A stretch of 64,000 nucleotides of DNA from an uncultured Verrucomicrobia subdivision 3 bacterium (GCA_903913865.1 CAIWMU010000098.1:1-64000); one strand, 5' to 3'; shown: positions 41,897 through 51,666, counted from the stretch's first letter. Translations and numbers: made by a program. The notes: generated from the letters alone by a model not told the origin.

Positions 41897-43135
41897 TCAG
41901 GTTCCTTCCCATAGTTTCTGGAGTGGCAGCGCTGTGAGTCCGGGACCGAAGGAGATGGACTGGTCACCACGATGGAGGATGAAGCCGCCTACAAACCGGT
42001 CTCCAAGGTCACGGGCCAGGGATCGCAGCGGGTCGAAGTCCCGATCCTGCACCCGGGAGGATGATTTCACTTCGATCCCCACGACCCGCCCCCCGGGTGC
42101 TTCGAGCAGGAAGTCCACTTCGACCCCCGCCTGAGTGCGGTAATGGTGGAGGGATGGGCGGAGCCGCGACCATCCGGTCTGCTTGAGCAATTCGAGTGCG
42201 ACAAAGTTCTCGAGCAGTGGACCCAGGGTTGCGGGGTCCCGCTCAAGACGTTCAGCCGTCACCCCGCCCAGACGCGCCGCAAGCCCGGTGTCCGACAGAT
42301 AGATCTTCGGCGATTTGACCAGCCGCTTGCCGAGGTTCACGGACCAGGGCGGAACACGGCGCACCAGGAACACCAGTTCCAGCAGGCTCAGGTAACGGGT
42401 GAGGGTGGAGTGTGGCATGCCGAGGGTGCGGGTAAGCTCATTGATGTTGAGCAGACCGCCCAGCCGGCTTGCCAGAAGCATGAGCAGTCTCGGCATCATC
42501 GTTAGCCCCTCAATGTTCGCAAGGTCGCGCACATCACGCTGAAGGAGGGTGGTCAGATAGGCGTCGAACCATGCCTCCCGCCGTGCGTCATCCCTTCGCG
42601 AAAGAGCCTCGGGGAATCCTCCCATGATCAGGCGCGAGGGCAAGCCGGGTTCCATTGGTGCTGCTGTGCCCGGGGCAAAGCTTTCTCGGTTGAAAAGCCG
42701 GTCAATGAAGGTCTCTTTTGTGGCGGCCAACTCACCTTGTGAGAGGGGCCAGAGCGTGCAGACATCCATGCGCCCGGCCAGCGATTCCGAGATTTTCGGG
42801 AGCAGGAGTATGTTCGCCGAGCCGGTCAAAAGAAACCGGCCCGGTTGGCGGTCCCGGTCCACGCTGATTTTGATGGCCGGGAGAAGTTCGGGCACCTTTT
42901 GCACTTCGTCGATCACCAAGGGGCCGGGGGTTCGCGCCACCCAGCCCGCCGGATCGTGGGCGACAGCGGACAGAACGGTGGCATCATCCAGGGTGAGATA
43001 AATGGAGCCCGGGCGGCCGGCGGCAAGTGCCTGAACGAGAGTGCTTTTTCCTGCCTGGCGAGGGCCATTGACCAACACCACCGGGGTATCCCCCAAGGCG
43101 GTGAGGATGTGGTGGTGCAGATTACGCTGATACAT
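41897..43135 (-). CDS. AAA-type ATPase with DUF4143 C-terminus
   Basis: A 412-residue ATPase of the widespread 'ATP-binding protein, DUF4143' family. Walker A is GPRQAGKST, Walker B LVIDEVQKVP, followed by sensor residues in LLTGSANILLLP; the C-terminal half ends in a nuclease-like DUF4143 fold (HYRTQAGVEVDFLLEAPGGRVVGIEVKSS), where the D, E and K of a PD-(D/E)xK-type core are visible. Members are often patchily distributed and associated with mobile or defence islands; their role is not established. It is a single gene, preceded within 10 bases by a perfect inverted repeat that may be its own operator. Confidence 0.88.
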   Translation of the reverse strand: MYQRNLHHHILTALGDTPVVLVNGPRQAGKSTLVQALAAGRPGSIYLTLDDATVLSAVAHDPAGWVARTPGPLVIDEVQKVPELLPAIKISVDRDRQPGRFLLTGSANILLLPKISESLAGRMDVCTLWPLSQGELAATKETFIDRLFNRESFAPGTAAPMEPGLPSRLIMGGFPEALSRRDDARREAWFDAYLTTLLQRDVRDLANIEGLTMMPRLLMLLASRLGGLLNINELTRTLGMPHSTLTRYLSLLELVFLVRRVPPWSVNLGKRLVKSPKIYLSDTGLAARLGGVTAERLERDPATLGPLLENFVALELLKQTGWSRLRPSLHHYRTQAGVEVDFLLEAPGGRVVGIEVKSSSRVQDRDFDPLRSLARDLGDRFVGGFILHRGDQSISFGPGLTALPLQKLWEGT

Positions 43136-43455
43136 GGCGAATTATTCACCATTTGGTGGTGAAATTGCAAGTTTGAGATAAGTTGTATCACAAGTCGTTG
43201 TATTCAAATGACTTGAAGACATATCTGCAGATGGGTTTTGTGTCAGGTGACAGGCCGACAGGGGAGGGTGAATGCCGAATCGGGGGCGGGGAAGGGCCGT
43301 TTTGGGGAATTTCAGGATCTTGCGCAACACTGGTCGGCATCGGCTGGGGTCACAAGCTGATCGCGGAAGGCCCGATAATATGCCTTTAATTCGGGAGGGC
43401 CAAAAGCTACGCTTTCGTCATGCTCAAAAATTATCACTCCTGCTAGAGGTTGCCC
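43136..43455. other. Divergent intergenic region upstream of the second MFS gene
   Basis: A 320-base gap between divergent genes. It contains the inverted repeat next to the ATPase start, an AT-rich patch near 43180-43230, and an AGAGG ribosome-binding site at 43445-43449 for the MFS gene. No other structure or gene is supported. Confidence 0.55.
43145..43163. promoter_or_regulatory. Inverted repeat at the ATPase start
   Basis: TTCACCA-TTTGG-TGGTGAA, a perfect 7-bp inverted repeat 9 bases upstream of the ATG of the DUF4143 ATPase. It could be an operator or a leader hairpin that hides the start region. Confidence 0.5.
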
Positions 43456-44760
43456 ATGGGACGAATCTACCGGAATCTGGCTCATTATCCCTGGCTCGTT
43501 GTGGGGATGCTTTGGATGGTCTGCTTTTTCAATTATGCGGACAGGCAGGCGATCAGTTCCATCATGCCGCTTCTGAAGAATGAGTTCCATTTTGATGATG
43601 TTCAGTCGGGTTGGATCCTGTCGGCCTTTGCATGGGTTTACGCGGCGGCGGCACCGGTGGCGGGGATTGCGGCGGACCGTTTCTCGCGGAAGGGGTTGAT
43701 CATTCTGGCGTGTGTGGTGTGGAGCTTTTTTACGCTGGCCACCGGGTGGTGCGGCGGGTTGGTGGGGCTGGTGCTGGTCAGGGCCCTGACCGGGCTGGGG
43801 GAGACGTTTTACTTTCCCTCCTCGATGTCGTTGATCAGTGACTATCACAGTGCTGCGACCCGGTCGCGGGCGATGGCGTGGCATCAGTCGGCGGTTTACA
43901 CCGGGACGGTGCTTGGCAGCTGGATTGCAGCAGCCCTTGCTGAGAAGTTCGGGTGGAGGGTGCCTTTCTATATTTTCGGGCCGGTGGGAATTTTACTGGC
44001 GATCTTCCTTGTCCGGTTTCTTGAGGAGCCGGATCGGGACCAACCGGCGGCGGGCGTGAAGGGGGGGGCGGCGGACGGTCATGGTCTTGGGATGGGTCCG
44101 CGCCTTTCGGTCGGGGAGACGGTGGGGGTGATCCTGAGGACACCTGCGGCCCTGATGTTGATGTGCGCCTTTGTGTGCGCCAACTTTGTGGCGGTGATAT
44201 TCCTGACCTGGACCCCGCAATTCCTGGTGGAAAAATTTCATTACTCGATCGGCGCTGCCGGTTTAACCGGGACTGTCTATGTGCACCTGGCAAGCGCGGT
44301 GACGGCGCCGCTGGCGGGGTGGTTTGCGGACAGCATGGCGCGCCGGTTTGCCGCAGGGCGGATGCTGGTGCAGATCATCGGTTTGCTGGCGGGTGCGAGC
44401 TTCATCTTCTTTGTGGGGCACACCTCCAGCACGGCAACCCTGCTGGTTTCGATGACGGTGTTTGGTGTGTGCAAATGCCTTTATGATTCAGGGATTTTTG
44501 CATCCCTCTACGATGCGATTCCGCCGCGTGCGCGGGGGACGGGTGCGGGCCTGATGAACACCATCGGCTGGGCCGGCGGTGCGCTGGGGCCCCTGTTTGT
44601 GGGGTATGCGACCAAGCATGGGACGAAGCCAACCCGGATGGAGAACATGAGTGATGCCATCGGCTTTGGGGGATATATTTATATTGTGGCGGCCGGTTTC
44701 CTGCTGGCAGCCATCTGGTTCCACCGCCGGAGCCTCAAGTTGAGCCAGGCCCAGGCCTGA
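43456..44760 (+). CDS. MFS transporter of the anion:cation symporter type (hexuronate/galactarate-like)
   Basis: A 434-residue twelve-helix transporter. The helix 1 motif [15 protein letters not shown] and the following [24 protein letters not shown] are characteristic of the ACS family (ExuT/GudP relatives), which import sugar acids such as glucuronate, galacturonate or galactarate; the RFSRKG loop 2-3 motif and [20 protein letters not shown] also fit. The ATG at 43456 has an AGAGG sequence six bases upstream and is preferred to a TTG at 43450. It leads a run with a pseudopilin-like gene (9 bases away) and a giant glutaminase-like/GH43 gene, so it may import the acidic sugars released from the glycan. 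Confidence 0.85.
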   Translation: MGRIYRNLAHYPWLVVGMLWMVCFFNYADRQAISSIMPLLKNEFHFDDVQSGWILSAFAWVYAAAAPVAGIAADRFSRKGLIILACVVWSFFTLATGWCGGLVGLVLVRALTGLGETFYFPSSMSLISDYHSAATRSRAMAWHQSAVYTGTVLGSWIAAALAEKFGWRVPFYIFGPVGILLAIFLVRFLEEPDRDQPAAGVKGGAADGHGLGMGPRLSVGETVGVILRTPAALMLMCAFVCANFVAVIFLTWTPQFLVEKFHYSIGAAGLTGTVYVHLASAVTAPLAGWFADSMARRFAAGRMLVQIIGLLAGASFIFFVGHTSSTATLLVSMTVFGVCKCLYDSGIFASLYDAIPPRARGTGAGLMNTIGWAGGALGPLFVGYATKHGTKPTRMENMSDAIGFGGYIYIVAAGFLLAAIWFHRRSLKLSQAQA

Positions 44761-44768
44761 GCACCCAT

Positions 44769-45452
44769 ATGACCAAACATCAACGAACTTCAGCCTTCAC
44801 TCTGATCGAGTTGCTGGTGGTGATCGCCATCATCGCGATCCTTGCATCGATGCTGCTTCCGGCCCTGAGCCGGGCCAAGGAAACGGCCAAGCGCGCAAAC
44901 TGCAAGAGCAACCAGCACCAGATCGGCCTCGCGCTGATGATGTATTCGGATGACAACCGGAGCCGGCTGCCGGACCTCAAGGCGATGCCCCCGGATGCTG
45001 TGAATGGCTACTGGCCCTGGGACCTCTACCGGCCGATCGCCACAAACCTGCTCACATTGGGGGCGAAGAAGGAGGTGCTTTACTGCCCAAGCTACAAAGA
45101 GCTGAACCAGAACGATATCGGCTGGAACCCGGCGGTCTTTTACACCTACATCGTGAGCGGTTACGTGTGGCTGCTCAAAAACACGCCCCAGGTGCCTGTG
45201 AACCTGACCGTGACAACGACGCAGGAACCCAGGGCAGGGCGTGGCATCGTGGACACCGAGATAGTGGCGGACGCGGTGATCTGGAAAAACGGGAGCTACA
45301 CCTCCATCCAGGGGGCCTATAACAACCGCACTGCGCATCTGGAGAAGGGTTCCCCGGCGGGTGGGAACATCCTGTTCCTGGATGGTCACGTCGGCTGGCG
45401 TGCCTACCGCTACATGACCAACAAGTTCGGGGATCCACGGTTTGAGTTCTGA
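44769..45452 (+). CDS. Type II pseudopilin-like protein with H...DG motif
   Basis: A 227-residue protein beginning with a class III prepilin signal: basic leader, cleavage before [24 protein letters not shown], then an amphipathic helix. The C-terminus has the verrucomicrobial/lentisphaeral 'processing-associated H...DG' motif (H followed later by LFLDGHVGW). Such proteins are found in many copies in these phyla, next to secreted glycosidases, and are thought to be processed by a prepilin peptidase and perhaps to take part in surface display or secretion. It lies between the ACS transporter and the GH43 fusion gene on the same strand, consistent with a shared operon. No peptidase gene is in the window. 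Confidence 0.88.
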   Translation: MTKHQRTSAFTLIELLVVIAIIAILASMLLPALSRAKETAKRANCKSNQHQIGLALMMYSDDNRSRLPDLKAMPPDAVNGYWPWDLYRPIATNLLTLGAKKEVLYCPSYKELNQNDIGWNPAVFYTYIVSGYVWLLKNTPQVPVNLTVTTTQEPRAGRGIVDTEIVADAVIWKNGSYTSIQGAYNNRTAHLEKGSPAGGNILFLDGHVGWRAYRYMTNKFGDPRFEF

Positions 45453-45541
45453 GCTGTTTTCGTGGGGGATGCCCGCGCGGTTTGCATGATGTGGCAGGGT
45501 TGGGGACCGGATTGAACAGATCCGGAATGGATGGATTTTTC

Positions 45542-48500
45542 ATGATCAAATTTCAAATGAATGCACCATTGATACTGCTTCGGCGCACCCTTGGCGTCAC
45601 CGGTCTGCTGATGGCTTTGTTGTCAGCCCTGCTGCCGGAGGTGGCACATGGCGGAACGCTGCGGCCGCCATCGGTTCCCCTGGTGGCCCACGATCCCTAT
45701 TTCAGCATCTGGTCCCCGGCCGACAAGCTGACCGATGCCGAGACGGTGCATTGGACCGGGAAGACCCAGCGGTTGACCAGCCTGCTGCGGTTGGATGGAA
45801 AGACAGTGCGGGTGATGGGGGCCACCCCCGTCGACATCCCGGCCCTGCCGCAGGTGGATCTGGAAGTGCTGCCCACCCGGACCCTCTACACATTCGAGGG
45901 GGGTGGGGTGCGGTTGAAACTGACTTTCATGACACCGGCCTTGCCGGATGATCTGGCGATTTTGTCGCGACCGGTGACCTACCTGACATGGGAAATCGTA
46001 GCCGTGGATGGGAGAGAGCACGAGGCCGCGTTGACGTTCGAAGCCTCCGGGGAGCCGGCGGTCAACCTGCCCGGGGATGAAGTCGTCTCGATGACGCAAG
46101 AAATCGGGGATATTGCCACTGCGGTGGTGGGATCAAGGAAACAGGCCGTGCTGGCCCGGAAGGGGGACGATCTGCGGATCGATTGGGGATATTTTTACGT
46201 GGCACAGAGGAAACCGGATGTCACGGGCATGACCCTGTCTGTTGAGCGTGGGGGAAAGCGGGAGGTGTTGCAGAGTGGCACACAGTCCAAGGGGGAACTG
46301 ATGCACCCGGTTCCTGCGGGAAGTTTTTCGATGACGATCGATTCGGCCCTTGGGAAAGTTGGGGCCAAACCTGTTAGTCGCTGGTTGATGCTGGCCTATG
46401 ACGATCAGCTTTCCATCAAGTATTTCAAAAAGAATCTGGCCCCCTACTGGCGGCGGGCCGGGGATGATGCTTCCGCCCTGCTCACGCGGGCGGCTGCGGA
46501 CTACGAGATGTTGCGGAAGCGTTGCGAGCAGTTTGATGCGGGGCTGATGGAGGATCTGCGGAAGACGGGTGGTCCGGAGTATGCGCAGCTTTGCGTGCTG
46601 GCCTACCGGCAGACCTTTGCGGGCAACAAGATCGTGGCCGATGCAAACGGGCATCCCTTGATGTTTCCCAAGGAGAACTTTTCCAACGGGTGCATCGGGA
46701 CTGTGGATGTCCTCTTTCCCCAGGCGCCGTTTTTCCTCCTGTTCAGCCCCGGGCTCACCAAGGCGATGCTGATCCCGATTCTGGATTATGCAGCGTCCGC
46801 TCTCTGGCCCTACGGGTATGCGCCGCATGATCTGGGGACCTATCCCCACGCAAACGGGCAGGTGTATGGCATGGAGGGCCGGGATGGGGACCGGATGCCG
46901 GTTGAGGAGAGCGGCAACATGCTGATCATGCTGGCGGCGCTGGCCCGGCAGCAGGGGAATGCACAACTCGCGACCAACTACTGGCCGATGCTGAACCGGT
47001 GGGCTGATTACCTGGTGAAGGAGGGGCTGGATCCGACAAACCAGCTTTGCTCCGCCGACATGTTCGGGCATCTGCCGAGGAATGCGAATCTTGCGATCAA
47101 GGCGATCATCGGGATTGGGGCCTTCGGGCAATTGTGTGAATTTGCCGGAAAGCCGGTGGAGGCGCAGAAGTATCTTGGCATCGCCCGGGATTACGCGGGG
47201 AAATGGCAGACACTGGCCGGGGATGAGGGCCATACCCGGCTGGCATACCATCTGCCCGGTTCCTGGGGGATGAAGCACAACCTGATCTGGGACCGGGTGC
47301 TCGGTTTGAATCTCTTCCCTGAATCGGTTGGGGATGCGGAGGTGGTCTGGTATCTCAAGGTGCAGAACAAGTATGGCCTGCCGGTGGATAACCGGACCGA
47401 TACATGCCTGATTGATTGGGCCATGTGGAGCATCGCACTGGCCCGGAACGACAGCGATTTTCGGGCGCTGTCAGCCCCGCTGTTCCGTTACGCGCAGGAA
47501 ACCCCGAACCGGGTGCCGCTGGGGGATTGGTTCATCACAACCAGCGCTGCGCACAAGGGGATGCAGGCCCGGCCTGTGGTGGGCGGGCTGGTCATCCGGA
47601 CCCTCGCCGATCAGGCTGTGTGGAAGAAGCGGGCCGGTCAGGGTGCTGATACCAAGGGTCAGCCAGCCCCCTTCCCGAAGGATTCCCCGATGCGTGAGGC
47701 CGTCCCCACGGCACGCACGGCGCAGACGACCTGGCGATACACGTTCGAGAAGCCGGTCGATGGCTGGACGAAGCCGGATTTTGATGATTCCTCATGGAAG
47801 AAGGGAGCGGGTGGCTTTGGCACCGAGGGCACGCCCGGAGCCGTCATTGGGACCGAATGGGCCACGAAGCAGATCTGGCTGCGCCGGGATTTTGATCCGG
47901 GGGAGAAGCCCTTGAAGAATCCCCGGTTGCTGGTGGTCTATGATGAGGATCCGGAGATTTACCTGAACGGGGTGTTCGCTGCGGGCCTTTCCGGCTGGGC
48001 CACGGCCTATGAGGAAGTGGAGATGTCGCCCGGGGCACTTGCGCAACTGAAGCAGGGTCGTGTGGTCATGGCGGTACATGCCAGCCAGACATCGGGCGGG
48101 CAGAGCATCGATGTGGGGATTGCAGAGGACGGGGAACCGCAGAGACCAAAGCCAGCGGCCCGGCCTTCGGGCGGCAAGAGCCTCCCGGGCCTGCGGCAGC
48201 TCATGGAGACCCCCCTGCGGGATACCTCCATTTGCCGGGGAGCGGATGGACTTTGGTATCTGACCGGGACCGTCCAGCCGTTCTGGGACTACAACGAGGG
48301 GATCAAGGTTTGGAGATCAAAGGACCTCGTGAAGTGGGAACCGCTGGGGTTTGTCTGGAAGTATGGCGGCAGCCCCTGGCACAAGCCCTACCTCGACAAA
48401 AAGAAGCCCCTTTGGGCGCCTGAGATCCACTTCCTGAAGAACACCTTCTGGCTCACCTACAGCATTCCGGGGTGGGATGGGACCGGAAAAACCTCCGGGT

Positions 48501-49072
48501 GCGGGCTGCTCAGGAGCACCAGCGGCAAGGCTGAAGGACCCTACGAGGATGTGCAGCCGGACCGGACAATAGGGGATGAGATTGATGCCTCCCTCTTTCA
48601 GGATGATGACGGCACCGTGTATTACCTGTGGCACAGCGGAAAAATCGCCCGGATGAAGCCGGACATGAGCGGATTGGCGGAACCGTGGCACTGGCTGAAG
48701 ACAACCGGGGTGGACCCCATGCCGGGGCATCATTCAGGGTTGTGTGCGGGGATCTTCGGGAAGGACTCGTTTGACCATGTCGGTTTTGAGGGGGTATTCA
48801 TTTTCAAGGTGGAGGGAACCTACTTCCTCAGTTGTGCCGACAGTTATGAGGGGCGCTACAGTTGCATGATTTCCTCCTCCACGAACCTGTTTGGGCCCTA
48901 CAGCCCCCGTTATGAGGCCATCCCCCACGGGGGGCACAACATGTTCTTCAAGGATGAAAATGGCCGCTGGTGGTCCTCCTTCTTTGGGAGCGACCCACGG
49001 GCACCCATCCAGGAACGGCCGGGCATTCTGCCTGTCAGGATCACGAAGGATGGCCGGATCGAGCCCGACTGA
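45542..49072 (+). CDS. Secreted glutaminase-like (DUF4965/DUF1793) – jelly-roll – GH43 protein
   Basis: A protein of about 1176 residues in three parts. A signal peptide (hydrophobic about 10-33, ending VAHGG) is followed by a glutaminase-A-like region (about 40-690; PPSVPLVAHDPYFSIWSPADKLTD... and the six-hairpin part with PYGYAPHDLGTYPHANGQVYG and PVEESGNMLIMLAAL), a beta jelly-roll carbohydrate-binding-like domain (about 720-865; WYL-less, IWLRRDFDPGEKP...VYDEDPEIYLNG) and a GH43-like propeller (about 885-1172) that keeps an Asp (LRDTSICRG), a second Asp (EIDASLFQDDDG) and a Glu (GFEGVFIF). The DUF4965/DUF1793 group is found in glutaminases and in putative glycosidases; here a glycan role is likelier. 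Upstream starts (TTG 45482, ATG 45527) are possible. Confidence 0.82.
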   Translation: MIKFQMNAPLILLRRTLGVTGLLMALLSALLPEVAHGGTLRPPSVPLVAHDPYFSIWSPADKLTDAETVHWTGKTQRLTSLLRLDGKTVRVMGATPVDIPALPQVDLEVLPTRTLYTFEGGGVRLKLTFMTPALPDDLAILSRPVTYLTWEIVAVDGREHEAALTFEASGEPAVNLPGDEVVSMTQEIGDIATAVVGSRKQAVLARKGDDLRIDWGYFYVAQRKPDVTGMTLSVERGGKREVLQSGTQSKGELMHPVPAGSFSMTIDSALGKVGAKPVSRWLMLAYDDQLSIKYFKKNLAPYWRRAGDDASALLTRAAADYEMLRKRCEQFDAGLMEDLRKTGGPEYAQLCVLAYRQTFAGNKIVADANGHPLMFPKENFSNGCIGTVDVLFPQAPFFLLFSPGLTKAMLIPILDYAASALWPYGYAPHDLGTYPHANGQVYGMEGRDGDRMPVEESGNMLIMLAALARQQGNAQLATNYWPMLNRWADYLVKEGLDPTNQLCSADMFGHLPRNANLAIKAIIGIGAFGQLCEFAGKPVEAQKYLGIARDYAGKWQTLAGDEGHTRLAYHLPGSWGMKHNLIWDRVLGLNLFPESVGDAEVVWYLKVQNKYGLPVDNRTDTCLIDWAMWSIALARNDSDFRALSAPLFRYAQETPNRVPLGDWFITTSAAHKGMQARPVVGGLVIRTLADQAVWKKRAGQGADTKGQPAPFPKDSPMREAVPTARTAQTTWRYTFEKPVDGWTKPDFDDSSWKKGAGGFGTEGTPGAVIGTEWATKQIWLRRDFDPGEKPLKNPRLLVVYDEDPEIYLNGVFAAGLSGWATAYEEVEMSPGALAQLKQGRVVMAVHASQTSGGQSIDVGIAEDGEPQRPKPAARPSGGKSLPGLRQLMETPLRDTSICRGADGLWYLTGTVQPFWDYNEGIKVWRSKDLVKWEPLGFVWKYGGSPWHKPYLDKKKPLWAPEIHFLKNTFWLTYSIPGWDGTGKTSGCGLLRSTSGKAEGPYEDVQPDRTIGDEIDASLFQDDDGTVYYLWHSGKIARMKPDMSGLAEPWHWLKTTGVDPMPGHHSGLCAGIFGKDSFDHVGFEGVFIFKVEGTYFLSCADSYEGRYSCMISSSTNLFGPYSPRYEAIPHGGHNMFFKDENGRWWSSFFGSDPRAPIQERPGILPVRITKDGRIEPD

Positions 49073-49086
49073 GGGCCGGGGCCTGT

Positions 49087-50055
49087 TCAGGCGGTGCGCT
49101 TTGCAGTGGTTCGGGACCCTCGCAACGCATCAAGTGCGGCGGTGAAATCCGGGGGGAGAGGGGCGTCGAATTTCATCTTTTTGCCCAGAACCGGGTGTTG
49201 GAAGGAGAGCTGGAAGGCGTGCAACATCTGCCGTTCCGCAGTGTAACCGGTCACCTCCCTGAGGCGAATATTCTGGCGGTTGCCGTAGGTGTCATCGCCG
49301 AGGAGGGGGTAGCCCAGGTGTTGAAAATGGACCCGTATCTGGTGCGTTCTGCCTGTGTGAATGACGGCCTGCACGAGGGTTGAAGCGCGGAGCCGCTCCA
49401 CCACTTGATAGCTGGTATGGGCGTCACGACCGTCCCCATCGGTCACCGCCATGCGTTTGCGATGGGTGGGGTGGCGGGCGATGGCGGCGTGAATTTCACC
49501 GGCCTCACGGGGCAGTTCGCCGCAGAGGATGGCCTGATAGATTTTGTTGACCTCACGCCCGGCAAACTGGGTGGACAGGCCGAGGTGGGCTGCATCCGTC
49601 TTGGCAACCACGAGGCAGCCGCTGGTATCCTTGTCGAGGCGGTGGACAATGCCGGGCCGGGCCGCGCCGCCGATGCCGCTGAGCTGGCCTGCGCAGTGGT
49701 GGAGCAGGGCGTTGACGAGGGTGTGCTCGTCGTGGCCTGCGGCGGGGTGCACCACGAGGCCCGGCGGTTTATTGATCACCACAAGGGACTCATCCTCAAA
49801 GAGGATTTCGAGGGGGATATCCTCAGGTTTGGCCTCAATGGGGCGCGCCTCGGGCCAGAACACGCTGATCGACTGGCCTGCACGGGGTGTGTGGGTTGGT
49901 TTGACCGTGTTGCCATCGACGCGGATATGCCCCTCCTCGATCAGGCGCTGGATGGCGCCCCGGGAGACGGCGGGAAAGCGGGTGCGGAGCCATACGTCCA
50001 GACGCATGGACAACTCAGACTTTTCAACAACGAGAACCTCGGTGCGGGGGGTCAC
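49087..50055 (-). CDS. rluD: RluD-family 23S rRNA pseudouridine synthase
   Basis: A 322-residue enzyme that isomerises uridine to pseudouridine in 23S rRNA (helix 69 if it is true RluD). An N-terminal S4 RNA-binding domain (about 14-75, MRLDVWLRTRFPAVSRGAIQRLIEEGHIRVDG) precedes the catalytic domain with INKPPGLVVHPAAGH and the HRLDKDTSG motif, where Asp141 is the catalytic residue. The RTHQIRVHFQHLGYPLLGD motif is also intact. It is immediately downstream of lspA (7-base gap), the same order seen in many bacteria, so the pair is an operon. Cytoplasmic. Confidence 0.95.
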   Translation of the reverse strand: MTPRTEVLVVEKSELSMRLDVWLRTRFPAVSRGAIQRLIEEGHIRVDGNTVKPTHTPRAGQSISVFWPEARPIEAKPEDIPLEILFEDESLVVINKPPGLVVHPAAGHDEHTLVNALLHHCAGQLSGIGGAARPGIVHRLDKDTSGCLVVAKTDAAHLGLSTQFAGREVNKIYQAILCGELPREAGEIHAAIARHPTHRKRMAVTDGDGRDAHTSYQVVERLRASTLVQAVIHTGRTHQIRVHFQHLGYPLLGDDTYGNRQNIRLREVTGYTAERQMLHAFQLSFQHPVLGKKMKFDAPLPPDFTAALDALRGSRTTAKRTA

Positions 50056-50062
50056 AGGGGAT

Positions 50063-50599
50063 TCAGGGGGAGGGGTGCTGAGAAGGTTCCGTCTGGGGAC
50101 GGACGTTGCGCTCAGTGCGCCAGGTGGCGAGCAGGATGAGGGTTACACCGGTGCAAATCGCGGAATCGGCGACATTGAACGCCGGGAAACCAATCTCCTT
50201 GCCGCCGCTGTTGACGTAAAAGTAGAGAAAATCGATCACATGCCCGACCCGGAGGCGGTCGATTAGGTTGCCGATGATCCCGCCGAAGATGAGCCCGAGG
50301 GCGATTCGACCGCTGCAGGTGTTCGAGTCGAAATGATGCCGGGTCATGAAAAGGATCACGAGTGCGGCGAGGGCCACGACGGCCAGGGCACCGTTATTCC
50401 CGCGAAAGAAGCTCCAGGCGGCCCCTGTGTTGCCCCAGTGGACAAATTTGAAGAAGCCGTCGATCACGACATTTTCCTCGGCGTAACGCAGCAGGCGGAG
50501 GACCAGGAACTTGGTGATCTGGTCGAGAAGGACCACGACTGAAGCGATCAGGGCGATTCGCCTGTTGGAAGTCTGCCCTATGGAATTGTCCAAAGTCAT
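50063..50599 (-). CDS. lspA: Lipoprotein signal peptidase (signal peptidase II)
   Basis: A 178-residue inner-membrane aspartyl peptidase with four helices that removes signal peptides from prolipoproteins, such as the export lipoprotein at 10.4-11.1 kb. Landmarks: LLDQITKFLV near the start, the WGNTGAAWSFF segment, and the two catalytic-aspartate blocks GGIIGNLIDRLR and FPAFNVADSAI. The ATG at 50599 (MTLDNSIGQTSN) is chosen; the frame is open to a TTG at 50650. It leads the lspA-rluD pair and diverges from rplM. Confidence 0.95.
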   Translation of the reverse strand: MTLDNSIGQTSNRRIALIASVVVLLDQITKFLVLRLLRYAEENVVIDGFFKFVHWGNTGAAWSFFRGNNGALAVVALAALVILFMTRHHFDSNTCSGRIALGLIFGGIIGNLIDRLRVGHVIDFLYFYVNSGGKEIGFPAFNVADSAICTGVTLILLATWRTERNVRPQTEPSQHPSP

Positions 50600-50686
50600 G
50601 GATGCGATGATGACAGATATAGCCGAAACAAAGGGGGGATGCCAGATCAATTTCCGGGTTGAAATGAAAATTGTCCAAAAAGTCTA

Positions 50687-50714
50687 TTGACTCGGGGGTG
50701 GGATTTGTTATTTT
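50687..50714 (+). promoter_or_regulatory. Promoter of the rplM-rpsI operon
   Basis: TTGACT (50687-50692), a 16-base spacer and TATTTT (50709-50714), 27 bases before the rplM ATG. Both boxes are near consensus. A short leader is consistent with ribosomal protein operons. Confidence 0.55.
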
Positions 50715-50741
50715 CTCTGCTCCTTTGAACGGGATTTTGAG

Positions 50742-51176
50742 ATGAAAACGTATTTGCCCAAAGTGAATTTGGATCAGCGCAAATGGCATGTGATTGATGC
50801 CAACGGCGCAGTGCTGGGCCGCCTTGCGGTTCAGGTGGCTGACATTCTTCGCGGGAAGAACAAGCCTGTGTATACTCCGCACCTTGATGCTGGAGACTTC
50901 GTGGTGGTTATCAACGCCGACAAGGTGAAGGTGACTGGCAAGAAGGAAACCGACAAGACCTTCATGAGCTACTCCGGCTGGAAAGGCGGGGAGAAGTTCA
51001 GGACGGTCGAACAGGTGCGTGCCAAGACGCCCGAGCGTCTGATCACCCACGCGGTGCGCGGCATGATTCCCAAGAATCGGCTGGGTCGCACTCTGCTCAC
51101 CAAGCTCAAAGTTTACAAGGGCACCGAGCATCCGCACGAAGCACAAATGCCCGCCAAGCTGGCTCCTGCCAATTAA
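50742..51176 (+). CDS. rplM: 50S ribosomal protein L13
   Basis: A 144-residue protein of the large ribosomal subunit, an early assembly protein. The family landmarks WHVIDANGAVLGRLA, the GDFVVVINADKVKVTG block, and AVRGMIPKNRLGRTLLTKLKVYKGTEHPH are intact. The start ATG at 50742 sits 27 bases after a promoter. It is followed after 21 bases by rpsI, the standard L13-S9 order found in most bacteria. Confidence 0.98.
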   Translation: MKTYLPKVNLDQRKWHVIDANGAVLGRLAVQVADILRGKNKPVYTPHLDAGDFVVVINADKVKVTGKKETDKTFMSYSGWKGGEKFRTVEQVRAKTPERLITHAVRGMIPKNRLGRTLLTKLKVYKGTEHPHEAQMPAKLAPAN

Positions 51177-51197
51177 GAATCAACCTGACTATCTGCC

Positions 51198-51614
51198 ATG
51201 TCTGACATCAAATTACCCGAAGTCAAAACGCCACTGAATCTCGGCACAGGCCGCCGCAAGACTGCGGTTGCCCGGGTCCGCCTTTCGGTCGGCACCGGCA
51301 AGATTCTTGTGAATGGCCGGGCTTTCGAGACCCACTTTCCACTGGAATCACTGCGTGTCACCGCCCTTCAGCCGCTGACGGTCACCGGCACGGCTGACAA
51401 GTTCGATGCGTTTGTGCGCGTCAGTGGTGGAGGTCCCAACGGCCAGGCCGGCGCAGTGCGCCACGGCATCGCCCGGGCCCTTCTCACGGTGGATCTGAAC
51501 CTCCGCCCTCTTTTGAAGGCCGAGGGTCTCCTCACCCGCGATCCGCGTATGCGCGAGCGCAAGAAGTACGGCCAGCCGGGTGCCCGCCGCCGCTTCCAGT
51601 TCAGCAAGCGTTAA
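51198..51614 (+). CDS. rpsI: 30S ribosomal protein S9
   Basis: A 138-residue small-subunit protein. The [26 protein letters not shown] beginning, the [20 protein letters not shown] core and the basic C-terminal tail ending RRRFQFSKR (which reaches towards the P-site tRNA) are all present. It has normal length for the family plus a short N-terminal extension ([14 protein letters not shown]). Co-transcribed with rplM; an intrinsic terminator follows 16 bases after the stop. Confidence 0.98.
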   Translation: MSDIKLPEVKTPLNLGTGRRKTAVARVRLSVGTGKILVNGRAFETHFPLESLRVTALQPLTVTGTADKFDAFVRVSGGGPNGQAGAVRHGIARALLTVDLNLRPLLKAEGLLTRDPRMRERKKYGQPGARRRFQFSKR

Positions 51615-51630
51615 TTCCTGTTCCCATTTC

Positions 51631-51666
51631 AAAAAACCCCGCTGGCTTTCCGGCGGGGTTTTTTTA
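51631..51666 (+). terminator. Intrinsic terminator of the rplM-rpsI operon
   Basis: A long stem ACCCCGCTGG / CCGGCGGGGT with a CTTT loop, preceded by A6 and followed by T7ATTTT. The A-tract before and T-tract after mean that it could work in both directions. It is the strongest terminator in the window. Confidence 0.95.

Noticed and set aside
43312..43435. A minus-strand stretch that translates as EHDESVAFGPPELKAYYRAF
   Set aside because: It looks briefly protein-like but has no start of its own, lies upstream of an MFS gene and is read only as the tail of a frame antisense to that gene. I could not name a family.
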